A stretch of 51,063 bases of DNA from Sphingobacteriaceae bacterium UBA2059 (GTDB taxonomy: Bacteria > Bacteroidota > Bacteroidia > Sphingobacteriales > Sphingobacteriaceae). Location of the stretch: assembly GCA_002332615.1 (NCBI GenBank), contig DDAL01000027.1:17134-68196 (forward strand). The letters are read 5' to 3'. Both the position numbers and the translations under genes were made by a program. The notes below the pieces were generated by a model, which was not told the origin of the DNA, searched no databases, and was given only the letters and a program-made list of their open reading frames with translations. This document shows positions 8,123 through 16,302 of this stretch, one piece after another; position 1 is the first letter of the stretch; every line of letters starts with the position of its first letter.

Positions 8123-9019
8123 ATGAACTGGCAATCCGCTATAAAAGATTTTGTTTCTTATCTTAAGCTCGAGAAATCTCTCACCGAAAACTCGATTCAA
8201 GCTTATACCGGAGATACGCAAAAACTTTGTTTATATGCTGAAACCAAGGGCTATCCAGACCCATCCTCAATAGAGCAACGGCACATTAGTGAGTTTCTTG
8301 CCTGGGTAAATGAACTTGGAATGATGCCATCAAGTCAAGCTAGAGTCCTTTCGTCGATAAAAAGTTTTTTTAATTACTTAGTGTTTGAGGGATACATCTT
8401 GAAAAATCCAGCTGAACTTATTGACAGCCCTCGCCAAACCAGAAAGCTTCCAGATACATTAAGTGTCCCCGAGATAGAATGCCTCATTAATGCAATTGAC
8501 CTGTCTAAGCCTGAAGGCATGCGTAACAAAGCTATGATTGAAATATTGTATGGTTGTGGTTTAAGGGTATCGGAACTTGTAAATCTAAAATTATCTAACC
8601 TTTTCTTAGACATAGAGTTTATAAAAGTGAAAGGCAAAGGCAACAAAGAACGTTTGATTCCTATCGGAGCAGAAGCAATTAAATACTTAAGCATCTATCT
8701 GCATGAAGTAAGAATTAGCGTAAATATTCTTAACGGTTATGAAGATTATATATTTTTAACCAAGCGGGGAAAGCCAATAAGCAGAGTAATGGTCTTTCTT
8801 ATCATAAAGGATCTGACCCAGAAAACCGGAATAACTAAAACTATTAGTCCCCATACCTTTCGACATTCTTTTGCCACCCATTTGGTAGAAGGAGGTGCAG
8901 ACTTACGCGCTGTCCAAGAAATGCTGGGCCATGAAAGCATTACTACGACTGAAATTTATACTCATTTAGACAGAGAATACCTTCGCGAGACCATTATTCA
9001 CTATCACCCTAGAAGTTAA
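8123..9019 (+). CDS. xerD: site-specific tyrosine recombinase, XerD type
   Basis: A 298-residue tyrosine recombinase with the normal Xer layout: a SAM-like core-binding domain (about 1-90) and a catalytic domain (about 110-298). All catalytic residues are visible: R148 (GCGLRVSEL), K172 (KGKGNKER), H244 and R247 (HTFRHSFATHL), H270 (LGHESITTT) and nucleophile Y279. Length and the C-terminal HLDREYLRETIIHYHPR favour XerD, which resolves chromosome dimers at dif together with XerC. No attachment site or integrase cargo is adjacent, so this is the housekeeping enzyme and not a phage integrase. XerC would be an alternative label. Confidence 0.9.
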   Translation: MNWQSAIKDFVSYLKLEKSLTENSIQAYTGDTQKLCLYAETKGYPDPSSIEQRHISEFLAWVNELGMMPSSQARVLSSIKSFFNYLVFEGYILKNPAELIDSPRQTRKLPDTLSVPEIECLINAIDLSKPEGMRNKAMIEILYGCGLRVSELVNLKLSNLFLDIEFIKVKGKGNKERLIPIGAEAIKYLSIYLHEVRISVNILNGYEDYIFLTKRGKPISRVMVFLIIKDLTQKTGITKTISPHTFRHSFATHLVEGGADLRAVQEMLGHESITTTEIYTHLDREYLRETIIHYHPRS

Positions 9020-9021
9020 CA

Positions 9022-10332
9022 TCAGACAGTTTTAACCTCCTCTGCTGAAAAATCCTCAATATCTGATATAAACTTATTCATAACCAAAAACTCAAACAGT
9101 GGTTTTGCGTTTTCTGAAACTTTCATATTGCTAGTTGTTACTATTTCACCGGTCTTTCTTTCCAGATAGGGATATGCATAGAGTTTCACATTTCTACTAA
9201 AAAGGTCACTCACATAGGCAAGCAGTTCTTCAGTGTAGTTTTCATCGTATTTAGAAGCATCAAATATTTTCCGAAGGTTAGATATATTAGTCGAAATTCC
9301 AACACTATGCGGCTTACACTCAGACAAATATTGCGCAAGTTTATGATTACGTGTAAAGTTTGAAACTATCACATTATTACCTGTCGCACACAGGTCCTCT
9401 GCTCTTTTCGCAAACTCCAATAAGTCCTCACGATTGATCTTTTTATCGCTATCAAGCAAATTAGTCATCAAAACTTCAATAATTACAATAAGATTTTTAT
9501 CATCGATTTGCTGCACTTTCTTAAACTGCTCTACTGCCCTGTTAAAAAGACTAAAATTAGGATTAGATTTTTGACGAAACTTCGTACGCAAAATCATTAT
9601 GTCCTTCTTATAAAGAAGATCTTTTACTTGCATGGCATGGCCGTTCTTATCAAAGATAGCCGCACTTGAAAAGCCTTTTGCCACCAGATAAAGATTTACA
9701 AGCCTGTCATTCGCTTCCTTAAACTCTGGCCCTTTAACATGGATAGTATCGATAATTAAGGAACCTGGTGAAAGGTTATCAACTAAAGATTCAATCATCG
9801 TTTGCAAATCACCCGATAGGAAATAGGCAGCATAAACAAGGTTAACACCTAATATACCTAATACATCCTGCTGAATTGATGTGTCACTATCAAGCAAACG
9901 GACATGAAGAATGATCTCGTTCGCTTCCGCTTCATGATCAGCCTGAAATTTTAAGCCAACCCATCCATGAGGATCATTAGTTCTGGTGTAGTTTAATGTA
10001 GTTACTGTATTAGCAAAAGCAAAAAACCTCTTAGAATGAGCTTGCTTCGGACCTAAGCGCTCAGTTAAGAGATCGTATTCGTGGGAAAGCATTCTGGCAA
10101 GGCGAGATTTACTAACGTACCTTCCGGAGCTTTCAATACCATAGATCTCGTTGCTGAAAACCATATCATAGGCTGACATTGTTTTTGCAATTGTACCAGA
10201 AGCCGCACCAGCCGTAAAGAAATTTCTTGCAACTTCCTGGCCCGCGCCTATTTCGGCGAACGTACCATAAATTGTAGGCTCAAGGTTAATCCTAAGAGCT
10301 TTTCTTTTTGTTTCCGGTATTTCTCTAAGCAT
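9022..10332 (-). CDS. conserved protein of unknown function (436 aa)
   Basis: From the ATG at 10332 the protein has 436 residues; a GTG five codons upstream is possible but the family usually starts near MLREIPETKRKALRINL. The N-terminal IGAGQEVARNFFTAGAASGT followed by KTMSAYDM is a highly conserved signature I recall in many Bacteroidota. Relatives carry doubtful labels such as nicotinate-nucleotide adenylyltransferase or TonB-dependent receptor. I see no (H/T)xGH nucleotidyltransferase motif, no signal peptide and no barrel, so neither label is supported. It looks like a soluble cytoplasmic protein with alternating alpha/beta segments. It is convergent with the recombinase gene (2 bases between stops) and downstream of hsp20, from which a strong terminator separates it. 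Confidence 0.8.
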   Translation of the reverse strand: MLREIPETKRKALRINLEPTIYGTFAEIGAGQEVARNFFTAGAASGTIAKTMSAYDMVFSNEIYGIESSGRYVSKSRLARMLSHEYDLLTERLGPKQAHSKRFFAFANTVTTLNYTRTNDPHGWVGLKFQADHEAEANEIILHVRLLDSDTSIQQDVLGILGVNLVYAAYFLSGDLQTMIESLVDNLSPGSLIIDTIHVKGPEFKEANDRLVNLYLVAKGFSSAAIFDKNGHAMQVKDLLYKKDIMILRTKFRQKSNPNFSLFNRAVEQFKKVQQIDDKNLIVIIEVLMTNLLDSDKKINREDLLEFAKRAEDLCATGNNVIVSNFTRNHKLAQYLSECKPHSVGISTNISNLRKIFDASKYDENYTEELLAYVSDLFSRNVKLYAYPYLERKTGEIVTTSNMKVSENAKPLFEFLVMNKFISDIEDFSAEEVKTV

Positions 10333-10363
10333 GTTATAAAAATACACAAATCGCTATGGATAC

Positions 10364-10393
10364 AAAAAAGGCGCTGTTAACAAACAGCGCCTT
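10364..10393 (-). terminator. intrinsic terminator of the hsp20 gene
   Basis: A perfect 11-bp stem (10368-10378 with 10383-10393, core GGCGCTGTT) closes a four-base loop. Read on the minus strand it is followed by a run of T (complement of the A-run 10364-10369). It sits 20 bases after the hsp20 stop and just before the start of the 436-residue gene. Confidence 0.88.
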
Positions 10394-10412
10394 AGTAAAC
10401 ATCACAGCCGAG

Positions 10413-10847
10413 TTATTTAACAGCAATTTCTCTGGACATTAGCTTTGCTTCCTCCTTTTTAGCTATAGTGAGTTTTAAAACTCCATCTATATATTCAGCT
10501 TCAATATTTGTGTGATCTGCACTTTCGGGAAGCGTAAATGACCTTACGAAAGAAGTATAACTATACTCTCTTCTATTGTATTTGCGATCGTTTTGGCTTT
10601 CTTCATGCTTCGACTCTACAGAAACGCTTAATACATTTTTATCCAGGCTGATCTTGAAGTCATCTTTCTTCAAACCCGGAGCAGCAAGATCTACGCAGTA
10701 GTTGTTCTCACACTCGTAAATATTTACGGCAGGAACTCTCGATGTTAAGCGATCTGAAACGAATGAATCATCAAAAAAAGAATCAAAAACATCGTTGAAC
10801 CAAGGGTTTAATGAGCTGTTGTTACGATTAAATTTAACAAGTGCCAT
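10413..10847 (-). CDS. Hsp20/alpha-crystallin family small heat-shock protein
   Basis: A 144-residue holdase chaperone that binds unfolding proteins in the cytoplasm. The alpha-crystallin domain spans about residues 35-135: PAVNIYECENNYCVDLAAPG opens it, LPESADHTNIEAEYIDGVLKLTI carries the conserved GVL motif, and the short tail REIAVK contains the IxV-type element used for oligomer assembly. The start at 10847 is fixed by a strong AGGAGG located 9 bases upstream, unusual in this phylum; longer upstream codons in frame have no support. An 8-bp inverted repeat lies about 80 bases upstream (10927-10962). A terminator follows. Confidence 0.95.
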   Translation of the reverse strand: MALVKFNRNNSSLNPWFNDVFDSFFDDSFVSDRLTSRVPAVNIYECENNYCVDLAAPGLKKDDFKISLDKNVLSVSVESKHEESQNDRKYNRREYSYTSFVRSFTLPESADHTNIEAEYIDGVLKLTIAKKEEAKLMSREIAVK

Positions 10848-10856
10848 AATTTTTTT

Positions 10857-10862
10857 CCTCCT
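10857..10862 (-). promoter_or_regulatory. strong Shine-Dalgarno sequence of hsp20
   Basis: AGGAGG read on the minus strand, 9 bases before the ATG at 10847. Most genes in this window lack such a site, so it decides the start and suggests efficient translation of the chaperone. Confidence 0.8.
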
Positions 10863-10926
10863 ATCAAATTTTATATAGATAAAATCAAGAGTTATACCAC
10901 AATCGAAAACCAATAAAATCCCGGCC

Positions 10927-10962
10927 ATTTTGTCTCATAATAAAGCCCGTGCATGACAAAAT
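10927..10962. repeat. 8-bp inverted repeat upstream of hsp20
   Basis: ATTTTGTC at 10927-10934 and GACAAAAT at 10955-10962 are perfect inverted arms with a 20-base spacer, between the folB stop and the hsp20 start. It does not match CIRCE. It could be a regulator site for hsp20 or a weak hairpin after folB. Confidence 0.4.
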
Positions 10963-10967
10963 ATCTA

Positions 10968-11333
10968 TTAAAAGGTATAGGTCAATTCTACTGCCGCGTA
11001 TCCCAGATCGCTAGTTATAGGCAAAGCGACTTTTTTAACTTTAACACGAATTGAGCTCATGTCCGCCTCTAAGCACTTTATAGAGTTAATAATCCTGAAA
11101 GCAACCGTTTCAAGAAGCTTTTGCGGAATGCTCATCTCTCTCTTTGCAATCGAAAACAGGATTCCATAATCTAGCGTTTGCCGCAAATCTTCACTATCGT
11201 TGATGTTGTTGTAAATTTCTACTTCAATATCTACCAAAAATTCATTGCCCAAAACTTGCTCTTCGGGAAAATATCCATGATAGGAATAAAAACGAACATT
11301 ATATAGCGAGATTGTTTTCTTCAATTGTCCCAT
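10968..11333 (-). CDS. folB: dihydroneopterin aldolase
   Basis: FolB cleaves 7,8-dihydroneopterin to 6-hydroxymethyl-dihydropterin and glycolaldehyde in folate synthesis. The 121-residue single-domain protein has the family pattern: ISLYNVRFYSYHGYFPEEQVLGNEF at the N-terminus, DYGILFSIAKREM in the middle with the TLDYG pterin-binding segment, LLETVAFRI, and the lysine in VRVKVKKVALPI near the end. The start is an ATG at 11333. It precedes hsp20 on the same strand by 120 bases. No other fol genes are adjacent. Confidence 0.94.
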   Translation of the reverse strand: MGQLKKTISLYNVRFYSYHGYFPEEQVLGNEFLVDIEVEIYNNINDSEDLRQTLDYGILFSIAKREMSIPQKLLETVAFRIINSIKCLEADMSSIRVKVKKVALPITSDLGYAAVELTYTF

Positions 11334-11416
11334 TTATAAAAGTATAAATTATTAAGATACTGCTTGATAATTGTTATTATAGCAATTACTTTGTTGTAGT
11401 TTTAAATACTAAAGCC

Positions 11417-12049
11417 ATGTTTGTTCGTCAATTACTAAGTTTTCTCTTTTTGTGCCTTTTTTTATGTGCCTGTAGCAGATCAACAGAAACGCTTCCTGTT
11501 TTAAGCAGGTATGAAGTGAAGAAACACCCGAATGGTGTAAAAGACACGATTTATCAAACAATACCCTCTTTCAGTTATCTTAATCAGGATAGCATCGAAA
11601 TTACCCAGGAAGCATTTCTTAACACAATTTATGTTGCTGACTTCTTTTTTACTTCCTGCCCTACTATTTGCCCGGTAATGCACAGGAATATGCTTAAAGT
11701 ATATGAAGAATTTAAAGATAACAAAGAGATTAAGCTAGCATCCTTTACTATAGATCCGAAGCACGACAAACCTAGTGTGCTTAAAACATATGCTGATCAA
11801 ATGGGAATTGAAGGAACACAATGGGAATTTCTATGGGGCGAAAAAGATTCCGTTTACGACCTTGCCAAAAATCATTTTCTTGTCAGCGTAGTGGAGGACG
11901 AAAAAAGTCCGGGCGGTTACATCCATGAAGGTTGGTTTGTTTTGATAGACAAACGGAAAAGAATAAGAGGAATTTATAACGGCACTATTGAAACAGAGGT
12001 TGATAAATTGGTTAATGACATTTCTACCTTACTTAAAGAGTACAAATAA
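11417..12049 (+). CDS. SCO1/SenC-type copper chaperone lipoprotein
   Basis: Sco proteins are thioredoxin-fold copper chaperones that help assemble the CuA centre of cytochrome c oxidase. This 210-residue protein has a lipoprotein signal with lipobox LCAC (modified C19), so it is membrane-anchored and faces the periplasm. Copper ligands are C81 and C85 in TSCPTICPVMHRN, with H170 in GGYIHEGWF. The DPKHD segment (113-117) is also typical. The stop codon overlaps the start of the cytochrome c gene by one base (TAATG), so translation is probably coupled. No oxidase subunit genes are in the window. Confidence 0.92.
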   Translation: MFVRQLLSFLFLCLFLCACSRSTETLPVLSRYEVKKHPNGVKDTIYQTIPSFSYLNQDSIEITQEAFLNTIYVADFFFTSCPTICPVMHRNMLKVYEEFKDNKEIKLASFTIDPKHDKPSVLKTYADQMGIEGTQWEFLWGEKDSVYDLAKNHFLVSVVEDEKSPGGYIHEGWFVLIDKRKRIRGIYNGTIETEVDKLVNDISTLLKEYK

Positions 12050-12474
12050 TGAAAGCAAGATCTTACTTAACACTAGCTATAACAACAGCACTATTGAGCG
12101 GCATTATCCAGTCGTGTAATAATACGAGCATAAACTACGTAAAACAGTATACCAGCGGCAAAGACTTATACGAAAACTACTGTGGTAATTGCCATGCTAA
12201 AGATGGCAGCGGGCTCCAGGCATTAATTCCTCCACTCACAGATACCTCTTACATAACAAACAATTACAATGCTCTTGCGTGCATGGTAAAAGAGGGTATT
12301 TCAGGAGCTATGATTGTAAGTGGAATTAAATACAATTCGTCTATGCCAGGAAGCCCGCAACTCAGCAACCAGGAAATTGCTGATATCTTAACTTACATAA
12401 CAAATAATTTCGGCAACGATCATGGCCTGTTCGATGTAAGTCAGGTAGAGTCCGATTTGAAGAAGTGCCCTTAG
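12049..12474 (+). CDS. c-type cytochrome lipoprotein
   Basis: A 141-residue class I cytochrome c. An N-terminal lipoprotein signal ends near C23 (IIQSC). Haem attaches at C45-G-N-C48-H49 (CGNCHAKDGSG), and M99 in NSSMPGSP is the likely sixth ligand. The start overlaps the stop of the Sco gene by one base. The pair probably serves an aa3/cbb3-type oxidase branch: one delivers copper, the other carries electrons. It ends about 40 bases before the RNase P RNA gene. Confidence 0.93.
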   Translation: MKARSYLTLAITTALLSGIIQSCNNTSINYVKQYTSGKDLYENYCGNCHAKDGSGLQALIPPLTDTSYITNNYNALACMVKEGISGAMIVSGIKYNSSMPGSPQLSNQEIADILTYITNNFGNDHGLFDVSQVESDLKKCP

Positions 12475-12503
12475 CTCAGCTTCTTTCCTGTTTATAAATT
12501 AGT

Positions 12504-12511
12504 TACCTTTG
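12504..12511 (+). promoter_or_regulatory. candidate -7 box for rnpB
   Basis: TACCTTTG matches the Bacteroidota -7 consensus TAnnTTTG. It ends a few bases before the predicted 5' end of RNase P RNA (P1 begins at about 12515), the expected distance. No convincing -33 TTG is seen. Confidence 0.55.
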
Positions 12512-12513
12512 TA

Positions 12514-12881
12514 GATAGGTTATTCTATCGCTATACTTATGTATAGAGGAAAGTCCGGGCAACACAGGGCATCCTGCTTCCTAACGGGAAGGTCTTTCCC
12601 CAAGAAAGAACGGAAAGTGCCACAGAAAATAAACTACCTCAGATTAATCTCTGGGGAAAAGGTGAAAATGTGAGGTAAGAGCTCACAGTTTTGCGTGGTG
12701 ACATGCATCTCGGTAAACCCCAGGAGTTGAAAAACCAAATAGGCTAATGTTAAGGGCTGCCCGTCCTTTTCTGCTCAGAAGCATTAGCGGGTAGGTTGTT
12801 TGATCTTTTTAGCAATAAAAAGACTAGATTAATGATAGAGCCTCTTTTTTAAGAGATACAGAACCCGGCTTACGACCTGTA
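12514..12881 (+). ncRNA. rnpB: RNase P RNA (bacterial class A)
   Basis: The catalytic RNA that removes 5' leaders from tRNA precursors. The universally conserved core is present at both ends: GAGGAAAGTCCGGGC at 12546-12560 and ACAGAACCCGGCTTAC at 12858-12873, which pair in P4. P1 can be drawn between ATAGGT (12515-12520) and ACCTGT (12875-12880), with one G-U pair. Short hairpins follow at 12514-12529 and 12531-12546 (CTATAC-TTAT-GTATAG). The conserved GGTAAACCCC segment near 12713 is also found. The 5' border is supported by the -7 box at 12504; the 3' border merges with a terminator. Borders are uncertain by a few bases. Confidence 0.95.
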
Positions 12882-12916
12882 AACAGCCGCAATCCTCAAG
12901 GAAATGCGGCTGTTTA
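12880..12916 (+). terminator. hairpin terminator after rnpB
   Basis: A perfect 12-bp stem (12880-12891 with 12905-12916, core ACAGCCGCA) with a 13-base loop. The T-run is weak (GTTTAGTATAATT). It lies directly after the 3' end of RNase P RNA. Confidence 0.75.
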
Positions 12917-12958
12917 GTATAATTCCACCTTATAATTATTTAATTGGATTAAACTGTA

Positions 12959-12966
12959 TATATTTG
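12959..12966 (+). promoter_or_regulatory. candidate -7 box upstream of the sigma-54 regulator
   Basis: TATATTTG fits TAnnTTTG, 37 bases before the ATG at 13004. A -33 TTG at the standard spacing is not evident (the nearest TTG, 12943-12945, is only 13 bases away), so this is tentative. Confidence 0.35.
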
Positions 12967-13003
12967 TGGACATCTGCAAATGCAGTAAACAATTAGTAGT
13001 ACT

Positions 13004-14392
13004 ATGGCAAAAATCTTAATCGTTGACGACGAACGTGCAATTCGAAATACCTTGCGGGAAATTCTTGAATATGAGGATTATGAAGTACTGGACGTCAATA
13101 ATGGTATCGATGGCCTCAACCTGATTAAAACTGAAGATATCGATCTTGTTCTCTGCGACATCAAGATGAACAAAATGGATGGCATGGAAGTATTGACTGA
13201 AGGACTTACTATTAAGCCTGATCTGCCTTTCATTATGATATCAGGTCATGGAACAATAGAAACTGCTGTTGAAGCGAGTAAAAAGGGAGCTTACGATTTT
13301 ATATCAAAGCCACCTGATTTAAACCGCCTTCTAATAACGGTGAGAAACGCCCTGGAAAGAGGGAATCTCGTTACAGAGACTAAAGTTTTAAAACGCAAGG
13401 CGAGTAAGGTACGCGAAATACTGGGTAACTCCACTGCTATTAATAAAATTAAAGACACGATTGAAAGAGTCGCTCCAACTGATGCTCGAGTACTTGTCAC
13501 AGGCGCAAACGGAAGCGGTAAAGAACTGGTAGCCCGCTGGCTTCATGAAAAATCACTTCGGGTAAATGGGCCTATCATAGAGGTGAATTGTGCTGCTATT
13601 CCTTCTGAGTTGATTGAAAGCGAGCTCTTCGGGCATGAGAAAGGGTCTTTCACATCTGCTGTAAAACAAAGAATTGGTAAGTTTGAACAGGCAAACGGGG
13701 GAACGCTCTTTTTGGATGAAATAGGAGATATGAGCCATTCTGCGCAGGCCAAAGTATTAAGAGCTTTACAGGAAAACAAAATAACACGTGTAGGTGGCGA
13801 GAAAGAAATAGAGGTGAATGTCAGGGTAATTGCTGCTACCAATAAAGATCTACTAAAAGAAATAGAAGACGGTAATTTCCGGATGGACCTTTATCATAGG
13901 CTTAGTGTAATTATAATCCATGTGCCGCCACTGATTGAAAGAAAGGAAGACATCCCTATTATCGCTAACAGCTTTTGCAATGAAATCTGTTCAGAGTACC
14001 GGATTCCTGTTAAAAAAATAAGTGATGAAGCTATTAAAGCACTGAAAGCTCTTCCCTGGACTGGTAACATCCGTGAACTTAGAAATATGATTGAACGCCT
14101 GATTATACTAAGTGATAAAACAATAACAGAGTCTGATGTTCTAAACTTCGCAAATCCAACAGGTCCGGAAAAACCTGAGCTGAGCACTAGCAATGATAGT
14201 GCAAATGGAAAGGTAGACTATGATATGTTTCAAAGTTTCCAGGAGTATAAGGATCAGGCAGAGAAAACATATATCAAATACAAGCTTGAAAAAAACAACT
14301 GGAATGTATCCAAAACCGCTGACGACATAGATATACAGAGAAGTCACCTTTACAGTAAGATTGAAAAATTCGGATTGAAGCGAAGTGAATAA
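13004..14392 (+). CDS. sigma-54-dependent response regulator (NtrC family)
   Basis: A 462-residue transcriptional activator with three parts. The receiver domain (1-118) has D8, D9 and phospho-acceptor D52. The AAA+ domain (about 140-375) has Walker A GANGSGKE (167-174) and Walker B LFLDEIGD (235-242). The C-terminal Fis-type helix-turn-helix (about 435-460) reads NVSKTADDIDIQRSHLYSKI. The loop that contacts sigma-54 is GSFTSA (214-219) where the classical motif is GAFTGA; two residues differ, though the central F and T remain. No histidine kinase is adjacent, so the partner is unknown. It is separated from rnpB by a terminator and converges on the ClC gene. Confidence 0.93.
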   Translation: MAKILIVDDERAIRNTLREILEYEDYEVLDVNNGIDGLNLIKTEDIDLVLCDIKMNKMDGMEVLTEGLTIKPDLPFIMISGHGTIETAVEASKKGAYDFISKPPDLNRLLITVRNALERGNLVTETKVLKRKASKVREILGNSTAINKIKDTIERVAPTDARVLVTGANGSGKELVARWLHEKSLRVNGPIIEVNCAAIPSELIESELFGHEKGSFTSAVKQRIGKFEQANGGTLFLDEIGDMSHSAQAKVLRALQENKITRVGGEKEIEVNVRVIAATNKDLLKEIEDGNFRMDLYHRLSVIIIHVPPLIERKEDIPIIANSFCNEICSEYRIPVKKISDEAIKALKALPWTGNIRELRNMIERLIILSDKTITESDVLNFANPTGPEKPELSTSNDSANGKVDYDMFQSFQEYKDQAEKTYIKYKLEKNNWNVSKTADDIDIQRSHLYSKIEKFGLKRSE

Positions 14393-14405
14393 GAGAGCAT
14401 TATAA

Positions 14406-14440
14406 TAAACAAGGGAATTAATGATTAATCCCCTTGTTTA
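14406..14440. terminator. shared hairpin between convergent genes
   Basis: Arms TAAACAAGGG (14406-14415) and CCCTTGTTTA (14431-14440) pair perfectly, and five further inner pairs form after one mismatch. The stop codon of the minus-strand ClC gene (14438-14440) is inside the right arm. There is no real T-run, so it may work as a bidirectional stop or simply protect the 3' ends. Confidence 0.6.
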
Positions 14441-16222
14441 ATTAAAGAGATTGGCCTGTCTTTTTAAAAGAGCCCTGTATTTATTAAAAACTGCCGACTT
14501 TGATATAAAGCCCAAATATTTTCCATTTTCATCAATCACTGGCAGTATCCATACGTCATCGTTATTCATTTTAGCCATCACCGAGGGCATGCTATCGTTA
14601 ATTGTCACCACCTCGGACGTAGACTGCATCAGCTCTTCTATATGCACATCTGTATCTTGCTTAATTAACAAGTCAAACAATTGATGGCTATAAACTACCC
14701 CCAGGAAAACGTTATCGTAATCCGTCACCGGAAAAATGTTCCGTCGCGACTGTAAAATATCATCCCTCCTTTCTGCCAACGTGTTATTTAGGTGCAGAAC
14801 AACAAAATTAGATTCAACAAGATACTTTAACTTCATCATGCTAAGCACTACGCGGTCTTTGTCTTCAAGAGATAAAAGGTCGCCTTTATCAGCCAAGCCC
14901 TTGGTATAAATAGAATGTTTTTGTATTGCTTTGCTTATAAAATAAGAAACTGACGAAACGATCATCAAAGGAACCATTAATGTATATCCGCCCGTTATTT
15001 CCGCAATAAGGAAGATACCTGTTAACGGAGCATGCATGATGCCGCTTATAGCCGCTGCCATACCTGCCACCATAAAGTTGGGTACACTCAATGTTGTTAA
15101 TCCAGTTTGATTGACAGAAAATGCAAAGATAAAGCCACCTAGAGCGCCCATTATTATGCTTGGCCCAAAAATCCCGCCGTTTCCACCTGAAGACAGGGTA
15201 ATGAGTGTTGCAAATGACTTAGCGAAAAGAGAGAACAGGACAAATATAATAATAGCCCAAGGCCCTGCGCCTGTATAATCTGAGAACACGCTGTTTGCTA
15301 TTAGAACATCATAGTTTCCCAGAAGCAACTGTTTAATGCTGACATAGCCTTCTCCGTATAGGATTGGAAATAAAAAAATCAAAGCGCCTAATACAAGTCC
15401 GCCCGAAAGAGCTCTTCCGTAAACATTCTTTATTGAATCGAACTTCCTCTTAACTTGGTAGGACAAGCGGGTAAAATAAATTGAAAAGAAACCGGTTATT
15501 ACGGCCAGCACGATATAAAAAAACAAAGCCTTCAGTACCCAGCCCTCCGTAGACAAATAAAACAGTTGCTCCTGGTAGAAGAGTCTGGCTACAACTGCTG
15601 CGGTAGCAGAAGCCATCAACAAAGGAATAAAAAGAGGAATAGAAAACTCAGGTAAGAGAATTTCAATAGCAAATACTATCCCGGCCAGCGGGCTGTTAAA
15701 AGCGCCGGCAATTGCAGCGGCGGCTCCACATGCCAGCAGAAGAGTGACCTCTCTATAACCCAAACCTAAAGCCCTTCCAACGTTAGATCCAATTGCAGAG
15801 CCACTGGTAGCTATGGGTGCTTCCAATCCCGTAGATCCGCCAAAGCCGACAGTAAGCGCGGTTGTTACAATTTGAGAATAGATATTGTGAAAATCCAGAC
15901 GGCTTGATTTTCTCGAAATGCTATATAAGACTTGCGTTAAGCCAGTTTCAAACTTCCTCCTCCTCAGAAAGCGTTTAACATAGAAAACAGATAGTAAAAT
16001 ACCTATCAGTGGAAAAAAAAGATAAAAATACTGTTTATAGCTCCAGTTAGTATCCTGCTGTAAAAAAATTTCAATTTTATGAGTCAAGAGCTTCAGCAGC
16101 GAGGCAGCAACACCTGATATAGCACCCACAACAACAGACGCAATAATTATAAAACTCTTATTGGACAGCCTCTGTTTACGGTAACTATTTAACTTGTCAA
16201 GTATTATCTTCTCCTTCTCCAT
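14438..16222 (-). CDS. ClC chloride channel/antiporter with CBS domains
   Basis: A 594-residue inner-membrane protein of the ClC family, which moves chloride as a channel or in exchange for protons. Membrane helices fill about residues 20-440. The selectivity-filter elements are GSTGLEAPIATSGSAIGS (the equivalent of GREGP, gating glutamate retained), SGGNGGIFGPS and the late MHAPLTGIF. A pair of CBS domains occupies about 460-585 (LNNTLAERRDDILQSRRNIFPVTD; then VTINDSMPSVM and WILPVIDENGKYLGF); such domains usually bind adenine nucleotides and regulate gating. ATG at 16222. It is followed on the same strand only by the hairpin shared with the sigma-54 regulator. Confidence 0.93.
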   Translation of the reverse strand: MEKEKIILDKLNSYRKQRLSNKSFIIIASVVVGAISGVAASLLKLLTHKIEIFLQQDTNWSYKQYFYLFFPLIGILLSVFYVKRFLRRRKFETGLTQVLYSISRKSSRLDFHNIYSQIVTTALTVGFGGSTGLEAPIATSGSAIGSNVGRALGLGYREVTLLLACGAAAAIAGAFNSPLAGIVFAIEILLPEFSIPLFIPLLMASATAAVVARLFYQEQLFYLSTEGWVLKALFFYIVLAVITGFFSIYFTRLSYQVKRKFDSIKNVYGRALSGGLVLGALIFLFPILYGEGYVSIKQLLLGNYDVLIANSVFSDYTGAGPWAIIIFVLFSLFAKSFATLITLSSGGNGGIFGPSIIMGALGGFIFAFSVNQTGLTTLSVPNFMVAGMAAAISGIMHAPLTGIFLIAEITGGYTLMVPLMIVSSVSYFISKAIQKHSIYTKGLADKGDLLSLEDKDRVVLSMMKLKYLVESNFVVLHLNNTLAERRDDILQSRRNIFPVTDYDNVFLGVVYSHQLFDLLIKQDTDVHIEELMQSTSEVVTINDSMPSVMAKMNNDDVWILPVIDENGKYLGFISKSAVFNKYRALLKRQANLFN

Positions 16223-16302
16223 TCTTAATCAAAGGGCAAATATACTTTCTCTTACACTATATTAAAAAATAAGTGAGTTTACACGGGCAAATGTAAAAAC
16301 AG

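Noticed and set aside
8123..9019. Phage or integron integrase
   Set aside because: Standard Xer length and motifs, no attachment site, cargo or repeat around it; housekeeping XerD fits better.
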